Shown here in pieces: positions 18,121 through 27,003 of a stretch of DNA of 64,000 bases (positions are counted from its first letter, which is position 1; every line of letters begins with the position of its first letter). This DNA is from Arenimonas sp. SCN 70-307 (GTDB taxonomy: Bacteria; Pseudomonadota; Gammaproteobacteria; Xanthomonadales; Xanthomonadaceae): positions 1 through 64,000 of the forward strand of contig NZ_MEDO01000018.1 of assembly GCF_001724815.1 (NCBI RefSeq). The letters run 5' to 3'. A model generated the notes under the pieces. It saw only the letters and a program-made list of their open reading frames with translations, did not search any database and had not been told where the DNA came from. The position numbers were made by a program, and so were the translations under genes.

Positions 18121-20988
18121 TTATTCGAAGCTGCCGACGCTGTCGCGGGCCAGGTTGTCGAAGCGGGTGTACTCGCCGAAGAACTTGAGCTTGACCATGC
18201 CGGTGGGGCCGGAACGCTGCTTGGCGATGATCACCTCGGCCAGGCCCTTGTCGGCCGAATCCTTGTGGTAGTACTCGTCGCGGTAGATGAACATGATGAT
18301 GTCGGCGTCCTGCTCGATGGCGCCCGACTCGCGCAGGTCGGCCATGACCGGGCGCTTGTCGGTGCGCGACTCGAGGCCGCGGTTGAGCTGCGAGAGCGCG
18401 ATCACCGGCACGTTGAGCTCCTTGGCCAGGGCCTTGAGCGAACGCGAGATCTCGGAGATCTCGTTGGTGCGGTTCTCGCCGGTGCCCGGCACCTGCATCA
18501 GCTGCAGGTAGTCGACCACGATCAGGCCCAGGTCGTGCTCGCGCTTGATGCGGCGCGCCTTCGAGCGCAGCACGTCGGGCGACAGCGCCGGCGTGTCGTC
18601 GATGAACACCTTCACGTCCGACAGCATCTTGATGGCCATGTTCACGCGCGACCAGTCCTCGTCCTCGAGCTGGCCGGTGCGCAGGCGGGTGGCGTTGATG
18701 CGGCCGATGGAGGAAATCAGTCGGAACGCCAGCTGCGGCGACGACATTTCCATGGAATACACCGCCACCGCCTTCTTGGTCTTGATGGCGCCGTATTCGG
18801 CGATGTTGAGCGCCAGGGTGGTGTTGTGCACGCAGACGTCGTTGGCGATGAAGTTGTGCGTGCCGGGCACGGTGAGGTCGTAGACCTGCTGCACGCCGGT
18901 GCAGCGGATGGATTCGATGCGGTCCCAGACGACGTCGCTCGAGGCGAGTCGGGACAGGCGCGCGTCGCCCAGCACCATGGCGATGCGCGCCAGGCGCGGG
19001 CGCGAAAGTCCGCGCTTGCCAACGTGCAGGTTGCTGGCGTTGAAGCCGCAGCGACGCGCCAGCTCGGCCCAGGACATCGATCCCTTCGCCTGCTCCACGA
19101 GCTTCCACACCGGCGCGGGCACGAGGTCGACGTTGCTGTGCGCCTTGCGGCCGGCGAGCGCGGCCTGCACGGCTTCGACCGCGGGCTGCTTGCCGTGGAT
19201 GCCGATCTCGCCGCAGAAGGTGCGCAGCGAGTCGGCATCGGTGATGTCGAGCTGCCAGGCCGGGCGGCGCGCGTCGCGGTACTTCACCCAGCGCTGGCGC
19301 AGCTTGGCCACGATGCCGAAGCGCAGGAGGAGGTGCTGCAGCTGGCGCGCCAGCCGCCCCGAGGTGCTGGCATAGCCCACCTGCGCCTGGCCGCTGGCCA
19401 GCACGGTGGCCCAGCCATCGGTGGCGAACAGGCGGTTGAGGAAGTGCGCCAGCTGTTCGCGCGGCAGGGTGAACACCGGCGCGGGCAGATGCTTGGTGGC
19501 GGCGCCCTGCCCCATCAGGCCCAGCTCGCGCAGCCACTGGGTGACGGCATTGGGCTGGTTGCGGCGGCCCGCAGCGGCGTCGAGCCCGGACGGACCCGGC
19601 TCGATGGCCAGCACCTGGCACAGGCGGGCGGTGGTGGCCGCGTCCGGCACGCACTGGCCCTGGCGCCAGTGCGTCAGCGAGGCCGGACTGGCGCCGATGG
19701 CCGCGGCCACGGCGCGGGCGGGCGCAGGATGCGCCGACAGCGCCTGGTCGATGCCGGCTGCGAAGCGACGGCGTCCCCCGGCCACGGCCCCGGCATCGGC
19801 GCGGATGCCCCAGCCGGGCGTGCGCTCGCCGGTGGCGATGGGCGTGGCGAGCACGCCGCCGAAGGCCGCGACGGCGGCCTCGAAGTCGGCAACGATCTGC
19901 GGATTGGAGTTGGTGAAGCGCGGCTGGCTGCCGGTCAGGCCACCATCGCCCACCAGGTAGGCCAGCAGGGTGAGCTCGCACTCGCGCAGGGGCTGGTTGC
20001 CGAACACGGGCAGCTGGCGCGGCACGGCCACGTAGTCGCCCTGCGACAGCTCCAGAAGAGGCTTCCAGCCCTCGAGCGTCAGGAAAGGATGCGGCGCGGT
20101 GGCCTCGACCCGGCGACCGAGACGCGTGGTGACTTCAAAGGTGGGCTTGTGGCCGTCGTCGACGAAGTCGGAGGGCGCCGTCCAGGCCAGGCGCAGGTCG
20201 TCGCCCAGCGTTGCCAGGCGCGCCTCGCGGCGGGCGCAAATTTCGCCGATGGTGGCGATCGAGCCGTCTTCCTGCACGATCTCGGCATCGGCCGACAGGC
20301 ATTTGCCCATGGCCGGGCGCGCCGCCAGGATGATCAGGTCCGACGGCTGCAGGCCGGCGGTGAGTTCGTCGAGGTCGTTGAAGCCGGTGGGCAGGCCGGT
20401 GACGTTGCCCTGGTTCTCGTAGCGCTCCTGCAGGACCTGGAAGGCTTCCTTCATCGCGTCGCGCAGGGTGACGAAGTCGGCGCGGCCGCGGCGGCCCTGC
20501 TCGGCGATCTTGAACACGCGCTGCTCGGCCGCCGACAGCACTTCCTGGCTGTCGCGCCCCTCGGGCTGGAAGCCGTCGTTGACGATTTCGGTGCCGGCCT
20601 CGATCAGCTGCCGCAGCACCGACTTCTCGCGCACGATCTCGGCGTAGGCGCGGATGTTGGCCGCCGAGGGCGTGGTGGAGGCCAGCTCGACCAGGTAACC
20701 GGTGCCGCCGATCTGCTCGCCCAGGCCATTGGCCTCAAACCACTCGCCGAGGGTGACGGCGTCGAAGGGCTTGTTCTTCTCGCTCAGCTCGCGGATGCCG
20801 CGGTAGATGAGCCGGTGGTCGCGGCGGTAGAAATCGTGTTCGGTGAGGAAGTCGCCGACCCGGTCGAGCGACTCGGGCGCCAGCATCAGGCCGCCCAGCA
20901 CGGCCTGCTCGGCCTCCACCGACTGCGGCGGCACCCGCAGGGCGTCGATCCTGGGTTCGTTGCGGAAGGAATCGGGGCGTGCAGACAT
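18121..20988 (-). CDS. dnaB: Replicative DNA helicase DnaB with intein
   Basis: A 955-residue precursor of the hexameric replication-fork helicase. Residues 1-229 are the N-terminal collar domain plus the start of the RecA core, ending ARPAMGK. Residues 230-722 are an intein, and residues 723-955 continue TTLALNIAEY through the Walker B region (LIVVDYLQLM) and SQLNRGLE to the end. Splicing would join GK to TT, restoring Walker A, and give a normal 462-residue DnaB. Without splicing the helicase cannot bind ATP. The +1 residue after the intein is Thr, as required. The gene lies between rplI and alr. Confidence 0.95.
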   Translation of the reverse strand: MSARPDSFRNEPRIDALRVPPQSVEAEQAVLGGLMLAPESLDRVGDFLTEHDFYRRDHRLIYRGIRELSEKNKPFDAVTLGEWFEANGLGEQIGGTGYLVELASTTPSAANIRAYAEIVREKSVLRQLIEAGTEIVNDGFQPEGRDSQEVLSAAEQRVFKIAEQGRRGRADFVTLRDAMKEAFQVLQERYENQGNVTGLPTGFNDLDELTAGLQPSDLIILAARPAMGKCLSADAEIVQEDGSIATIGEICARREARLATLGDDLRLAWTAPSDFVDDGHKPTFEVTTRLGRRVEATAPHPFLTLEGWKPLLELSQGDYVAVPRQLPVFGNQPLRECELTLLAYLVGDGGLTGSQPRFTNSNPQIVADFEAAVAAFGGVLATPIATGERTPGWGIRADAGAVAGGRRRFAAGIDQALSAHPAPARAVAAAIGASPASLTHWRQGQCVPDAATTARLCQVLAIEPGPSGLDAAAGRRNQPNAVTQWLRELGLMGQGAATKHLPAPVFTLPREQLAHFLNRLFATDGWATVLASGQAQVGYASTSGRLARQLQHLLLRFGIVAKLRQRWVKYRDARRPAWQLDITDADSLRTFCGEIGIHGKQPAVEAVQAALAGRKAHSNVDLVPAPVWKLVEQAKGSMSWAELARRCGFNASNLHVGKRGLSRPRLARIAMVLGDARLSRLASSDVVWDRIESIRCTGVQQVYDLTVPGTHNFIANDVCVHNTTLALNIAEYGAIKTKKAVAVYSMEMSSPQLAFRLISSIGRINATRLRTGQLEDEDWSRVNMAIKMLSDVKVFIDDTPALSPDVLRSKARRIKREHDLGLIVVDYLQLMQVPGTGENRTNEISEISRSLKALAKELNVPVIALSQLNRGLESRTDKRPVMADLRESGAIEQDADIIMFIYRDEYYHKDSADKGLAEVIIAKQRSGPTGMVKLKFFGEYTRFDNLARDSVGSFE
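18823..20301 (-). mobile_element. DnaB intein with LAGLIDADG endonuclease and HTH segments
   Basis: A 493-residue in-frame intein starting with Cys (CLSADAEIV, block A) and ending VHN before Thr (block G). Splicing motifs: TAPHPF (block B, intein His71) and VYDLTVPGTHNF (block F). The insert holds two LAGLIDADG-like helices, LLAYLVGDGG (about 112-121) and FLNRLFATDG (about 287-296), each with its catalytic Asp, so homing activity may survive. Two HTH-like segments, about 195-235 (AIGASPASLTHWRQG) and 410-450 (WAELARRCGFNASNLHVGKR), look like XRE DNA-binding folds. The insertion site is between Lys and Thr of Walker A. Confidence 0.93.
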
Positions 20989-21135
20989 GGGCGCCTTGGG
21001 TCTTGGGTTGCATTCGGGGCGACAGCGCTCCGGCCCGACATCCTAGCGATCCCTCGCCGGGGCCGACAGGCATAAGCCTGTGTATAACCGGTGGGAATCT
21101 CACCCGGCGAGACGCCGGCAGGGACCCGGAAACGC

Positions 21136-21161
21136 GAAGGCCGCCCCGGGGGGCGGCCTTC
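21136..21161 (-). terminator. Hairpin after rplI
   Basis: A 12-bp perfect stem (GAAGGCCGCCCC / GGGGCGGCCTTC) with a 2-base loop (GG) lies 22 bases after the rplI stop. Only a short TTT follows on the minus strand. It is probably a partial terminator that sets the rplI-to-dnaB transcript ratio. Confidence 0.65.
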
Positions 21162-21183
21162 GGGACCTTGCCTTGCGGCAGGA

Positions 21184-21633
21184 TCAGGCTTCGGCTTCGA
21201 CCACGACCTTGACGGTGGTCTCGACGTCGGCGTGCAGGCGCACTTCGATCTCGAACTCGCCGGTGCGGCGCAGCGGGCCTTCGCCCAGCACCACCTCGTT
21301 CTTCTCGAGCGGGAAGCCGGCGGCGGTGAAGGCCTCGGCGATGTCGCGCGGGCCGACCGAACCGAACAGCTTGCCTTCGGTGGAGGCATTGGCGGCGATG
21401 GTGACGCTGGCGCCCTCGAGCTTGGCCTTGCGGGCCTCGGCGTCGGCGAGCACGGCGTTGGCCTTGGCCTCGTACTCGGCGCGCTTGGCCTCGAAGGCGG
21501 CCACGTTGTCGGCGGTGGCCGGCACGGCCTTGCCGTAGGGGATCAGGTAGTTGCGGCCGTAGCCCGGCTTGACCTTGACCTTGTCGCCCAGGCCGCCGAG
21601 GTTGACGACCTTCTGCAGGAGGATCAGTTCCAT
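21184..21633 (-). CDS. rplI: 50S ribosomal protein L9
   Basis: A 149-residue L9, the same length as in E. coli. [30 protein letters not shown] is the N-terminal rRNA-binding domain, joined by a long charged helix (residues 45-75) to the C-terminal domain ending [10 protein letters not shown]9 sits at the base of the L1 stalk and helps keep the reading frame. It is third in rpsF-rpsR-rplI, 61 bases after rpsR, and followed by a hairpin then dnaB. Confidence 0.97.
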   Translation of the reverse strand: MELILLQKVVNLGGLGDKVKVKPGYGRNYLIPYGKAVPATADNVAAFEAKRAEYEAKANAVLADAEARKAKLEGASVTIAANASTEGKLFGSVGPRDIAEAFTAAGFPLEKNEVVLGEGPLRRTGEFEIEVRLHADVETTVKVVVEAEA

Positions 21634-21694
21634 TTCATTTACTCCGTAACGTTAGCGGGACGCGGGGCCCCGCAACTGAGGCTGTCCGTCAGGA

Positions 21695-21925
21695 TCAGTT
21701 CTGGTGGTTGTCGGTGTACGGGATCAGGGCCAGCTCGCGGGCGCGCTTGATCGCGGTCTGCAGCTGGCGCTGGTACTTGGCCTTGGTGCCGGTGATGCGG
21801 CTCGGCACGATCTTGCCGTTCTCGGTCAGGTACTGGCGCAGGGTGTTGAGATCCTTGTAGTCGATCTCCTTGACGCCCTCGGCCGTGAACTTGCAGAACT
21901 TGCGGCGGCGGAAAAACTTGCTCAT
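21695..21925 (-). CDS. rpsR: 30S ribosomal protein S18
   Basis: A 76-residue S18 (E. coli 75): basic N-terminus [12 protein letters not shown], central [33 protein letters not shown], ending in the short DNHQN tail. It binds S6 on the 30S platform. It lies 22 bases after rpsF and 61 bases before rplI in the standard order. Confidence 0.97.
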   Translation of the reverse strand: MSKFFRRRKFCKFTAEGVKEIDYKDLNTLRQYLTENGKIVPSRITGTKAKYQRQLQTAIKRARELALIPYTDNHQN

Positions 21926-21947
21926 GTCGGTCTCCTAGTCCCGGGGC

Positions 21948-22343
21948 TCAGGCGGCGTCGTCGCTGGACGTGCCGATGCTGTTTTCGTCATCGTCGCGGC
22001 GCGGACGGCGCTCGCCCTTCTCGTCCTTGCTCTTCATGATCAGGGACTGCTCGGTGACGGCCTCTTCGCGGGCGATGACCATGTGGCGCAGCACCGCGTC
22101 GTTGAAGCGGAAACCGTCGACGAGCTCGGTGAGCACGGCCTTGCCGCACTCGATGTTCATGAGCACGTAGTGGGCCTTGACGAGGTTGTCGATGGCGTAG
22201 GCCAGCTGGCGGCGGCCCCAGTCCTCGAGACGGTGGATCTTGCCGTTGTCGCCCTCGATCAGCGCCTTGTAGCGCTCGATCATGGCCGGCACCTGCTCGC
22301 TCTGGTCCGGATGGACCATGAACACGACTTCATAGTGACGCAT
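21948..22343 (-). CDS. rpsF: 30S ribosomal protein S6
   Basis: A 131-residue S6: [18 protein letters not shown], then [11 protein letters not shown] and AHYVLMNIE strands of the ferredoxin-like fold, with an acidic disordered tail (residues 110-131). The ATG at 22341-22343 is chosen because AAGGA lies just upstream; the frame is open further up but without family similarity. First gene of rpsF-rpsR-rplI(-dnaB-alr). Confidence 0.96.
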   Translation of the reverse strand: MRHYEVVFMVHPDQSEQVPAMIERYKALIEGDNGKIHRLEDWGRRQLAYAIDNLVKAHYVLMNIECGKAVLTELVDGFRFNDAVLRHMVIAREEAVTEQSLIMKSKDEKGERRPRRDDDENSIGTSSDDAA

Positions 22344-22480
22344 GGGATTTTCCTTGTGGATGCGGCCGCTGATTCGGCCTGGCAGCCCCCGGCCTGGGAT
22401 GGATGGCCATCCGCCGTGGAGCAAGGTCTCCCCGGGATGGGGAGCCCGGCATTATGCCCGAGGCGGGGTTTCCCGCGCAA
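22344..22480 (-). promoter_or_regulatory. rpsF promoter and leader
   Basis: On the minus strand TTGCGC (22475-22480) and CATAAT (22451-22456) are 18 bases apart, a plausible sigma-70 promoter. The leader of about 100 bases has several GC hairpins, including GGCCG-AATCAG-CGGCC shortly before the rpsF ribosome binding site. Many bacteria control rpsF by an S6:S18-binding leader RNA; this hairpin is a candidate only. Confidence 0.45.
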
Positions 22481-22500
22481 GTTCAAGCACTTGGGGCGCG

Positions 22501-22830
22501 TCAGGCCCTGGTGGAGAAGGACTCGCCGCAGCCGCAGGCGTCCTCGACGTTCGGGTTGCGGAAGACGAACTGCTGGTTGAGGCCCTGGCTGGCGAAGTCG
22601 ATCTCGGTGCCGTCCACCTGGGGCAGGCTGTCGGCGTCCACGAAGACCTTCACGCCGGCCGACTCGAAGACGTGGTCGTCCGGGCCGGCCTCGCTGGCCA
22701 TGTCGATGACATAGGCAAAGCCCGTGCAGCCGGACTTGCGCACGCCGAAGCGCAGGCCCAGGGTCCCGGGCGAGTCGGCCTGGTAGCTGCGGATGCGGTT
22801 GGCGGCGGCGGGGGTGAGCGTGATGGCCAT
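22501..22830 (-). CDS. A-type iron-sulfur carrier protein (IscA/ErpA family)
   Basis: A 109-residue A-type carrier that receives and passes on 2Fe-2S or 4Fe-4S clusters. The three conserved cysteines are present: Cys35 (GCTGF), Cys99 and Cys101 (DACGCGESF). No other isc or suf genes are in view, so I cannot say whether it acts as IscA, SufA or ErpA; a stand-alone gene is more usual for ErpA. It is divergent from asnS across a 123-base gap. Confidence 0.93.
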   Translation of the reverse strand: MAITLTPAAANRIRSYQADSPGTLGLRFGVRKSGCTGFAYVIDMASEAGPDDHVFESAGVKVFVDADSLPQVDGTEIDFASQGLNQQFVFRNPNVEDACGCGESFSTRA

Positions 22831-22953
22831 GGCGGGGTCCGTGCTTATCGGGGGCTTGGCGGGCGAACAGTATAGCGGCGCTGCGCTGGCCCGCGCCTGC
22901 GGTTATCCTTGCGCTCTTCACCAGATGGGCCCGCAGGGGCAGGGAAACAAGGC
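22831..22953. promoter_or_regulatory. Divergent promoter region, iron-sulfur carrier / asnS
   Basis: A 123-base gap between divergent genes. TATACT on the minus strand (22869-22874) is a good -10 for the iron-sulfur carrier, though its -35 is weak. On the plus strand TTATCCTTG near 22902-22910 may serve asnS. No regulator site recognised. Confidence 0.35.
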
Positions 22954-24354
<1,401 letters not shown>

Positions 24355-24358
24355 GGCG

Positions 24359-24655
24359 ATGGAGACCGGCCCGGGTTCACTGCTGATCTTCCTGATGCTG
24401 GGCCTGGCGGGCTCCGCCGGGCCGGCGCATTTCGGATTCCGGGCGCTGGCCTTCCGCCAGCAGATCGACAAGGCCATCCCGCTGCCCGAGGGCGGCGAGG
24501 ACGGCGGCTGGCTCTACAGCTGGTGGCTGATGTGCTGGCGGCACCGCGCCGCCCGCGACCATTCCCTGAACTTCTTCGGCGGCATCGCCGCCGGCAGCGG
24601 CTGGCTGGCCCTGTTCGGCGCCGCCGGCCTGGTGCTGCTGATCGGACTGCAATGA
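24359..24655 (+). CDS. Small membrane protein of unknown function
   Basis: A 98-residue protein not recognised. Two hydrophobic segments, about residues 7-25 and 73-96, bracket a polar middle with several Trp/Arg (WWLMCWRHRAARDH), so it is probably a two-helix inner-membrane protein. It starts four bases after asnS and is followed ten bases later by another small unknown gene, so the three are probably co-transcribed. Codon bias (G/C third positions) and tight spacing support it being real. Confidence 0.65.
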   Translation: METGPGSLLIFLMLGLAGSAGPAHFGFRALAFRQQIDKAIPLPEGGEDGGWLYSWWLMCWRHRAARDHSLNFFGGIAAGSGWLALFGAAGLVLLIGLQ

Positions 24656-24665
24656 GGACCCGCGC

Positions 24666-24995
24666 ATGAGCGACGAGAACACCCACGACAACGACCAGTG
24701 GTGGCTGGCCGCCCTGCCCCGCATGATCGTCTGGTCGCGCCTGCGCGTGCTCGACAGCGGCGTGGCCGAGGTCTTCGACTGCGATGGCCGGGTCAACATC
24801 TACGAAAGCGAGGACGTGGCCCGCGCCGCCCTGATGGACGCCGAGTTCCGCGCCCTCGACGGCATGGACGCCGAGGACGCCGAGGCCTGGGGCCTGGACC
24901 TCGAGGAACTCGAGCCGCCGCGCGGCGAGGACGACGAGGAGCTGCGCGAGCGCATGGTGCAGCCCGTGAAGAACCCGCTCACCGGCCGCGACTGA
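24666..24995 (+). CDS. Small acidic protein of unknown function
   Basis: A 109-residue very acidic cytoplasmic protein. Residues 10-55 look folded (WWLAALPRMIVWSRLRVLDSGVAEVFDCDG). Residues 60-100 are rich in Glu/Asp (DAEDAEAWGLDLEELEPP), and the end is NPLTGRD. No family recognised. A GGA-rich ribosome binding site precedes the ATG, and spacing to its neighbours is 10 and 20 bases, suggesting an operon with asnS and the following SDR. Confidence 0.65.
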   Translation: MSDENTHDNDQWWLAALPRMIVWSRLRVLDSGVAEVFDCDGRVNIYESEDVARAALMDAEFRALDGMDAEDAEAWGLDLEELEPPRGEDDEELRERMVQPVKNPLTGRD

Positions 24996-25015
24996 GCCGC
25001 GACAGGAGACACGCC

Positions 25016-25804
25016 ATGGCGCTTGAACTCAGCGGGCGGCACGCCCTGGTCTGCGGCGGTTCCGAGGGCATCGGCCTGGCCACGGCCCAGGCCCTGGCGG
25101 CCCGCGGCGCCAGCGTCACCGTGCTGGCGCGACGCCCGGAGCGGCTGCGCGACGTCGTGGCCTCGTTGCCCACGCCGGATCCGTCGCAGCGGCATGGCCA
25201 CGTCGCCGCCGACGCCGGCGATGCCGCCGGCCTCCGGGCGGCGGTTGACGCCCTGGCCGCCGCGCAGCCGGTGCACATCCTGGTCAACAACACCGCCGGC
25301 CCGCCGGGCGGACCGGCCCACGGTGCCGACCCGGAGGCCTACGTGGCGGTGTTCCGCCAGCACCTCGTGGCCGGCCAGGTCCTGGTGCAGGCCGTGCTGC
25401 CGGGCATGCGCGCGTCCGGCTGGGGCCGCATCGTCAACGTCATTTCCACCTCGGTGAAGGAGCCGATCGCCAACCTCGGCGTTTCCAACACCATCCGCGG
25501 CGCGGTGGCCAGCTGGGCCAAGACCCTCGCTTCCGAACTCGGCCCGGATGGCATCACCGTCAACAACGTGCTGCCCGGCTACACCCGCACCCAGCGCCTG
25601 GACCAGATCCTGGCCGAGCGCGCCGCCGCCACCGGCAAGCCCGCCGACGAAATCGCCCGCGGCATGCTGGCGACGGTGCCCGCCGGCCGCTTCGCCGAAC
25701 CGGCGGAAGTGGCCGCGGCCATCGCCTTCCTCGCCTCGCCCGCCGCCGGCTACGTCAACGGCATCAACCTGCCGGTCGACGGCGGCCGCACGAAGTCGCT
25801 GTGA
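25016..25804 (+). CDS. Short-chain dehydrogenase/reductase, non-canonical active site
   Basis: A 262-residue SDR: GGSEGIG nucleotide loop at residues 13-19, NNTAGPPGG after strand 4, ISTSVKEP supplying the Ser, and C-terminal YVNGINLPVDGG. The YxxxK pair is replaced in NLGVSNTIRGAV, with Asn/Ser for Tyr and Arg near the Lys place. I recall a subfamily with LGxSNxxR that keeps this sequence, so it is likely functional in an altered way. The ATG at 25016 follows CAGGAG. A PilZ gene starts ten bases after the stop. Substrate unknown. Confidence 0.82.
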   Translation: MALELSGRHALVCGGSEGIGLATAQALAARGASVTVLARRPERLRDVVASLPTPDPSQRHGHVAADAGDAAGLRAAVDALAAAQPVHILVNNTAGPPGGPAHGADPEAYVAVFRQHLVAGQVLVQAVLPGMRASGWGRIVNVISTSVKEPIANLGVSNTIRGAVASWAKTLASELGPDGITVNNVLPGYTRTQRLDQILAERAAATGKPADEIARGMLATVPAGRFAEPAEVAAAIAFLASPAAGYVNGINLPVDGGRTKSL

Positions 25805-25814
25805 GGGCCCGCCG

Positions 25815-26099
25815 ATGACCGAGCACCGATTCGCGACCCGCGTCCCCTACGCCGCCCGGGTGATGGTGATCCGCGGCGAGGATGCCTGGCTGGGCGAGGT
25901 CGTGGACCTTTCGGAGGGCGGCTGTGGCCTGTTCCGGCCCGAGGGTTGCCAGCTGGACGTGGCCGAAGTGGTGCAGCTGGTGTTCTTCGACGAACCCGGC
26001 CCGGCGGTGCTGGTCGGCGCGCGCGTGGCGCGGGTGCAGGACGGCTCGCTGGGCTTCGAATACCACGACCCGCAGCAGGTGCCGCCCAGCCGCGGCTGA
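25815..26099 (+). CDS. PilZ-domain protein
   Basis: A 94-residue, single-domain PilZ protein with both c-di-GMP binding motifs: RFATR (RxxxR, residues 5-9) and DLSEGG (D/NxSxxG, residues 32-37). It could act as a c-di-GMP receptor adaptor in motility, pilus or exopolysaccharide control, binding partner unknown. It starts 11 bases after the SDR stop and precedes nei by 41 bases. Both motifs are intact, so ligand binding is plausible. Confidence 0.88.
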   Translation: MTEHRFATRVPYAARVMVIRGEDAWLGEVVDLSEGGCGLFRPEGCQLDVAEVVQLVFFDEPGPAVLVGARVARVQDGSLGFEYHDPQQVPPSRG

Positions 26100-26140
26100 G
26101 CCACACGCCGCCTGCACGCGGCCGCCGCGACACTGCCGCC

Positions 26141-26953
26141 ATGCCTGAAGGTCCCGAGATCCGCCGCGCCGCCGACCGCCTCGCCGAGGCCGTGCTCGGC
26201 CGCCCCCTGGCCAGCGTCTGGTTCCATTTCCCCGAGCTCAAGCGGCACCAGAAGACGCTCGTGGGCCGCACCATCACCGCCATCGAGCCGCACGGCAAGG
26301 CGCTGCTGACGCACTTCGACCACGGCCTGAGCCTGTACTCGCACAACCAGCTCTACGGCGTGTGGCGCGTGGCCGCCGCCGGCGAACGCCCCGACGAGGG
26401 CCGCTCGCTGCGCGTGGCGCTGGAGACCGACGAGCGCGCCATCCTGCTGTACTCGGCCTCCGACGTGCAGATGTGGAAGACCGACGAGCTGCACCGCCAC
26501 CCCTTCCTGGCCAAGCTCGGCCCCGACGTGCTCGACACGCGCCTGGACGCGAAGGCCGTGGCCGCGCGCCTGCGCGAGCCGCGCTTCGCCGGCCGCGCGC
26601 TGGTGGCCCTGCTGCTCGACCAGGCCTTCCTGGCCGGCATGGGCAACTACCTGCGCTCGGAGGTGCTGTTCGAGGCCGGCATCGCCCCCGATCGCCGCCC
26701 CGCCGACCTGTCGGCCGCCGAGGTGCGCAAGCTGGCCAGGGCCCTGCTCGACGTGCCGCGCGCCAGCTACCGCACCCGCGGCATCGAGCCGGCCGCCGGC
26801 ATGCGCGCCGACTACCTCACCGACACCCCGGCGGGCTTCCGCTTCAAGGTGTTCGACCGCGAGGGCGAGCCCTGCCCGCGCTGCGGCGACCTGGTGGTGC
26901 GGCGCGAGCTGGGCGGGCGGCGGCTGTACTTCTGCCAGCACTGCCAGGGCTGA
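26141..26953 (+). CDS. nei: Endonuclease VIII (DNA glycosylase/AP lyase)
   Basis: A 270-residue Fpg/Nei-family enzyme that removes oxidised pyrimidines. MPEGPEIRRAADRL supplies the catalytic Pro/Glu pair. GMGNYLRSEVLF lies in the helix-two-turn-helix. The C-terminal zinc finger CPRCGD...FCQHC is complete. PEGPEIRR rather than PELPEVET points to Nei, not Fpg. The frame is open further upstream but similarity begins at the ATG at 26141. Another DNA repair gene in a window with two photolyases and sbcB. Confidence 0.93.
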   Translation: MPEGPEIRRAADRLAEAVLGRPLASVWFHFPELKRHQKTLVGRTITAIEPHGKALLTHFDHGLSLYSHNQLYGVWRVAAAGERPDEGRSLRVALETDERAILLYSASDVQMWKTDELHRHPFLAKLGPDVLDTRLDAKAVAARLREPRFAGRALVALLLDQAFLAGMGNYLRSEVLFEAGIAPDRRPADLSAAEVRKLARALLDVPRASYRTRGIEPAAGMRADYLTDTPAGFRFKVFDREGEPCPRCGDLVVRRELGGRRLYFCQHCQG

Positions 26954-27003
26954 CGCGCTCCCAACCTGTCCGTACGGAAGGCGTGGCGGGTAAGCTTGCC
27001 GGC

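Noticed and set aside
18121-20988. Treating the 955-residue DnaB as a novel multidomain helicase
   Set aside because: The insert begins with Cys, ends His-Asn before Thr and interrupts Walker A exactly, so an intein is the better explanation.
15461-21075. Two 936-residue plus-strand frames opposite the FeS photolyase, alr and dnaB
   Set aside because: Shadows of real genes, with skewed composition and no motifs.
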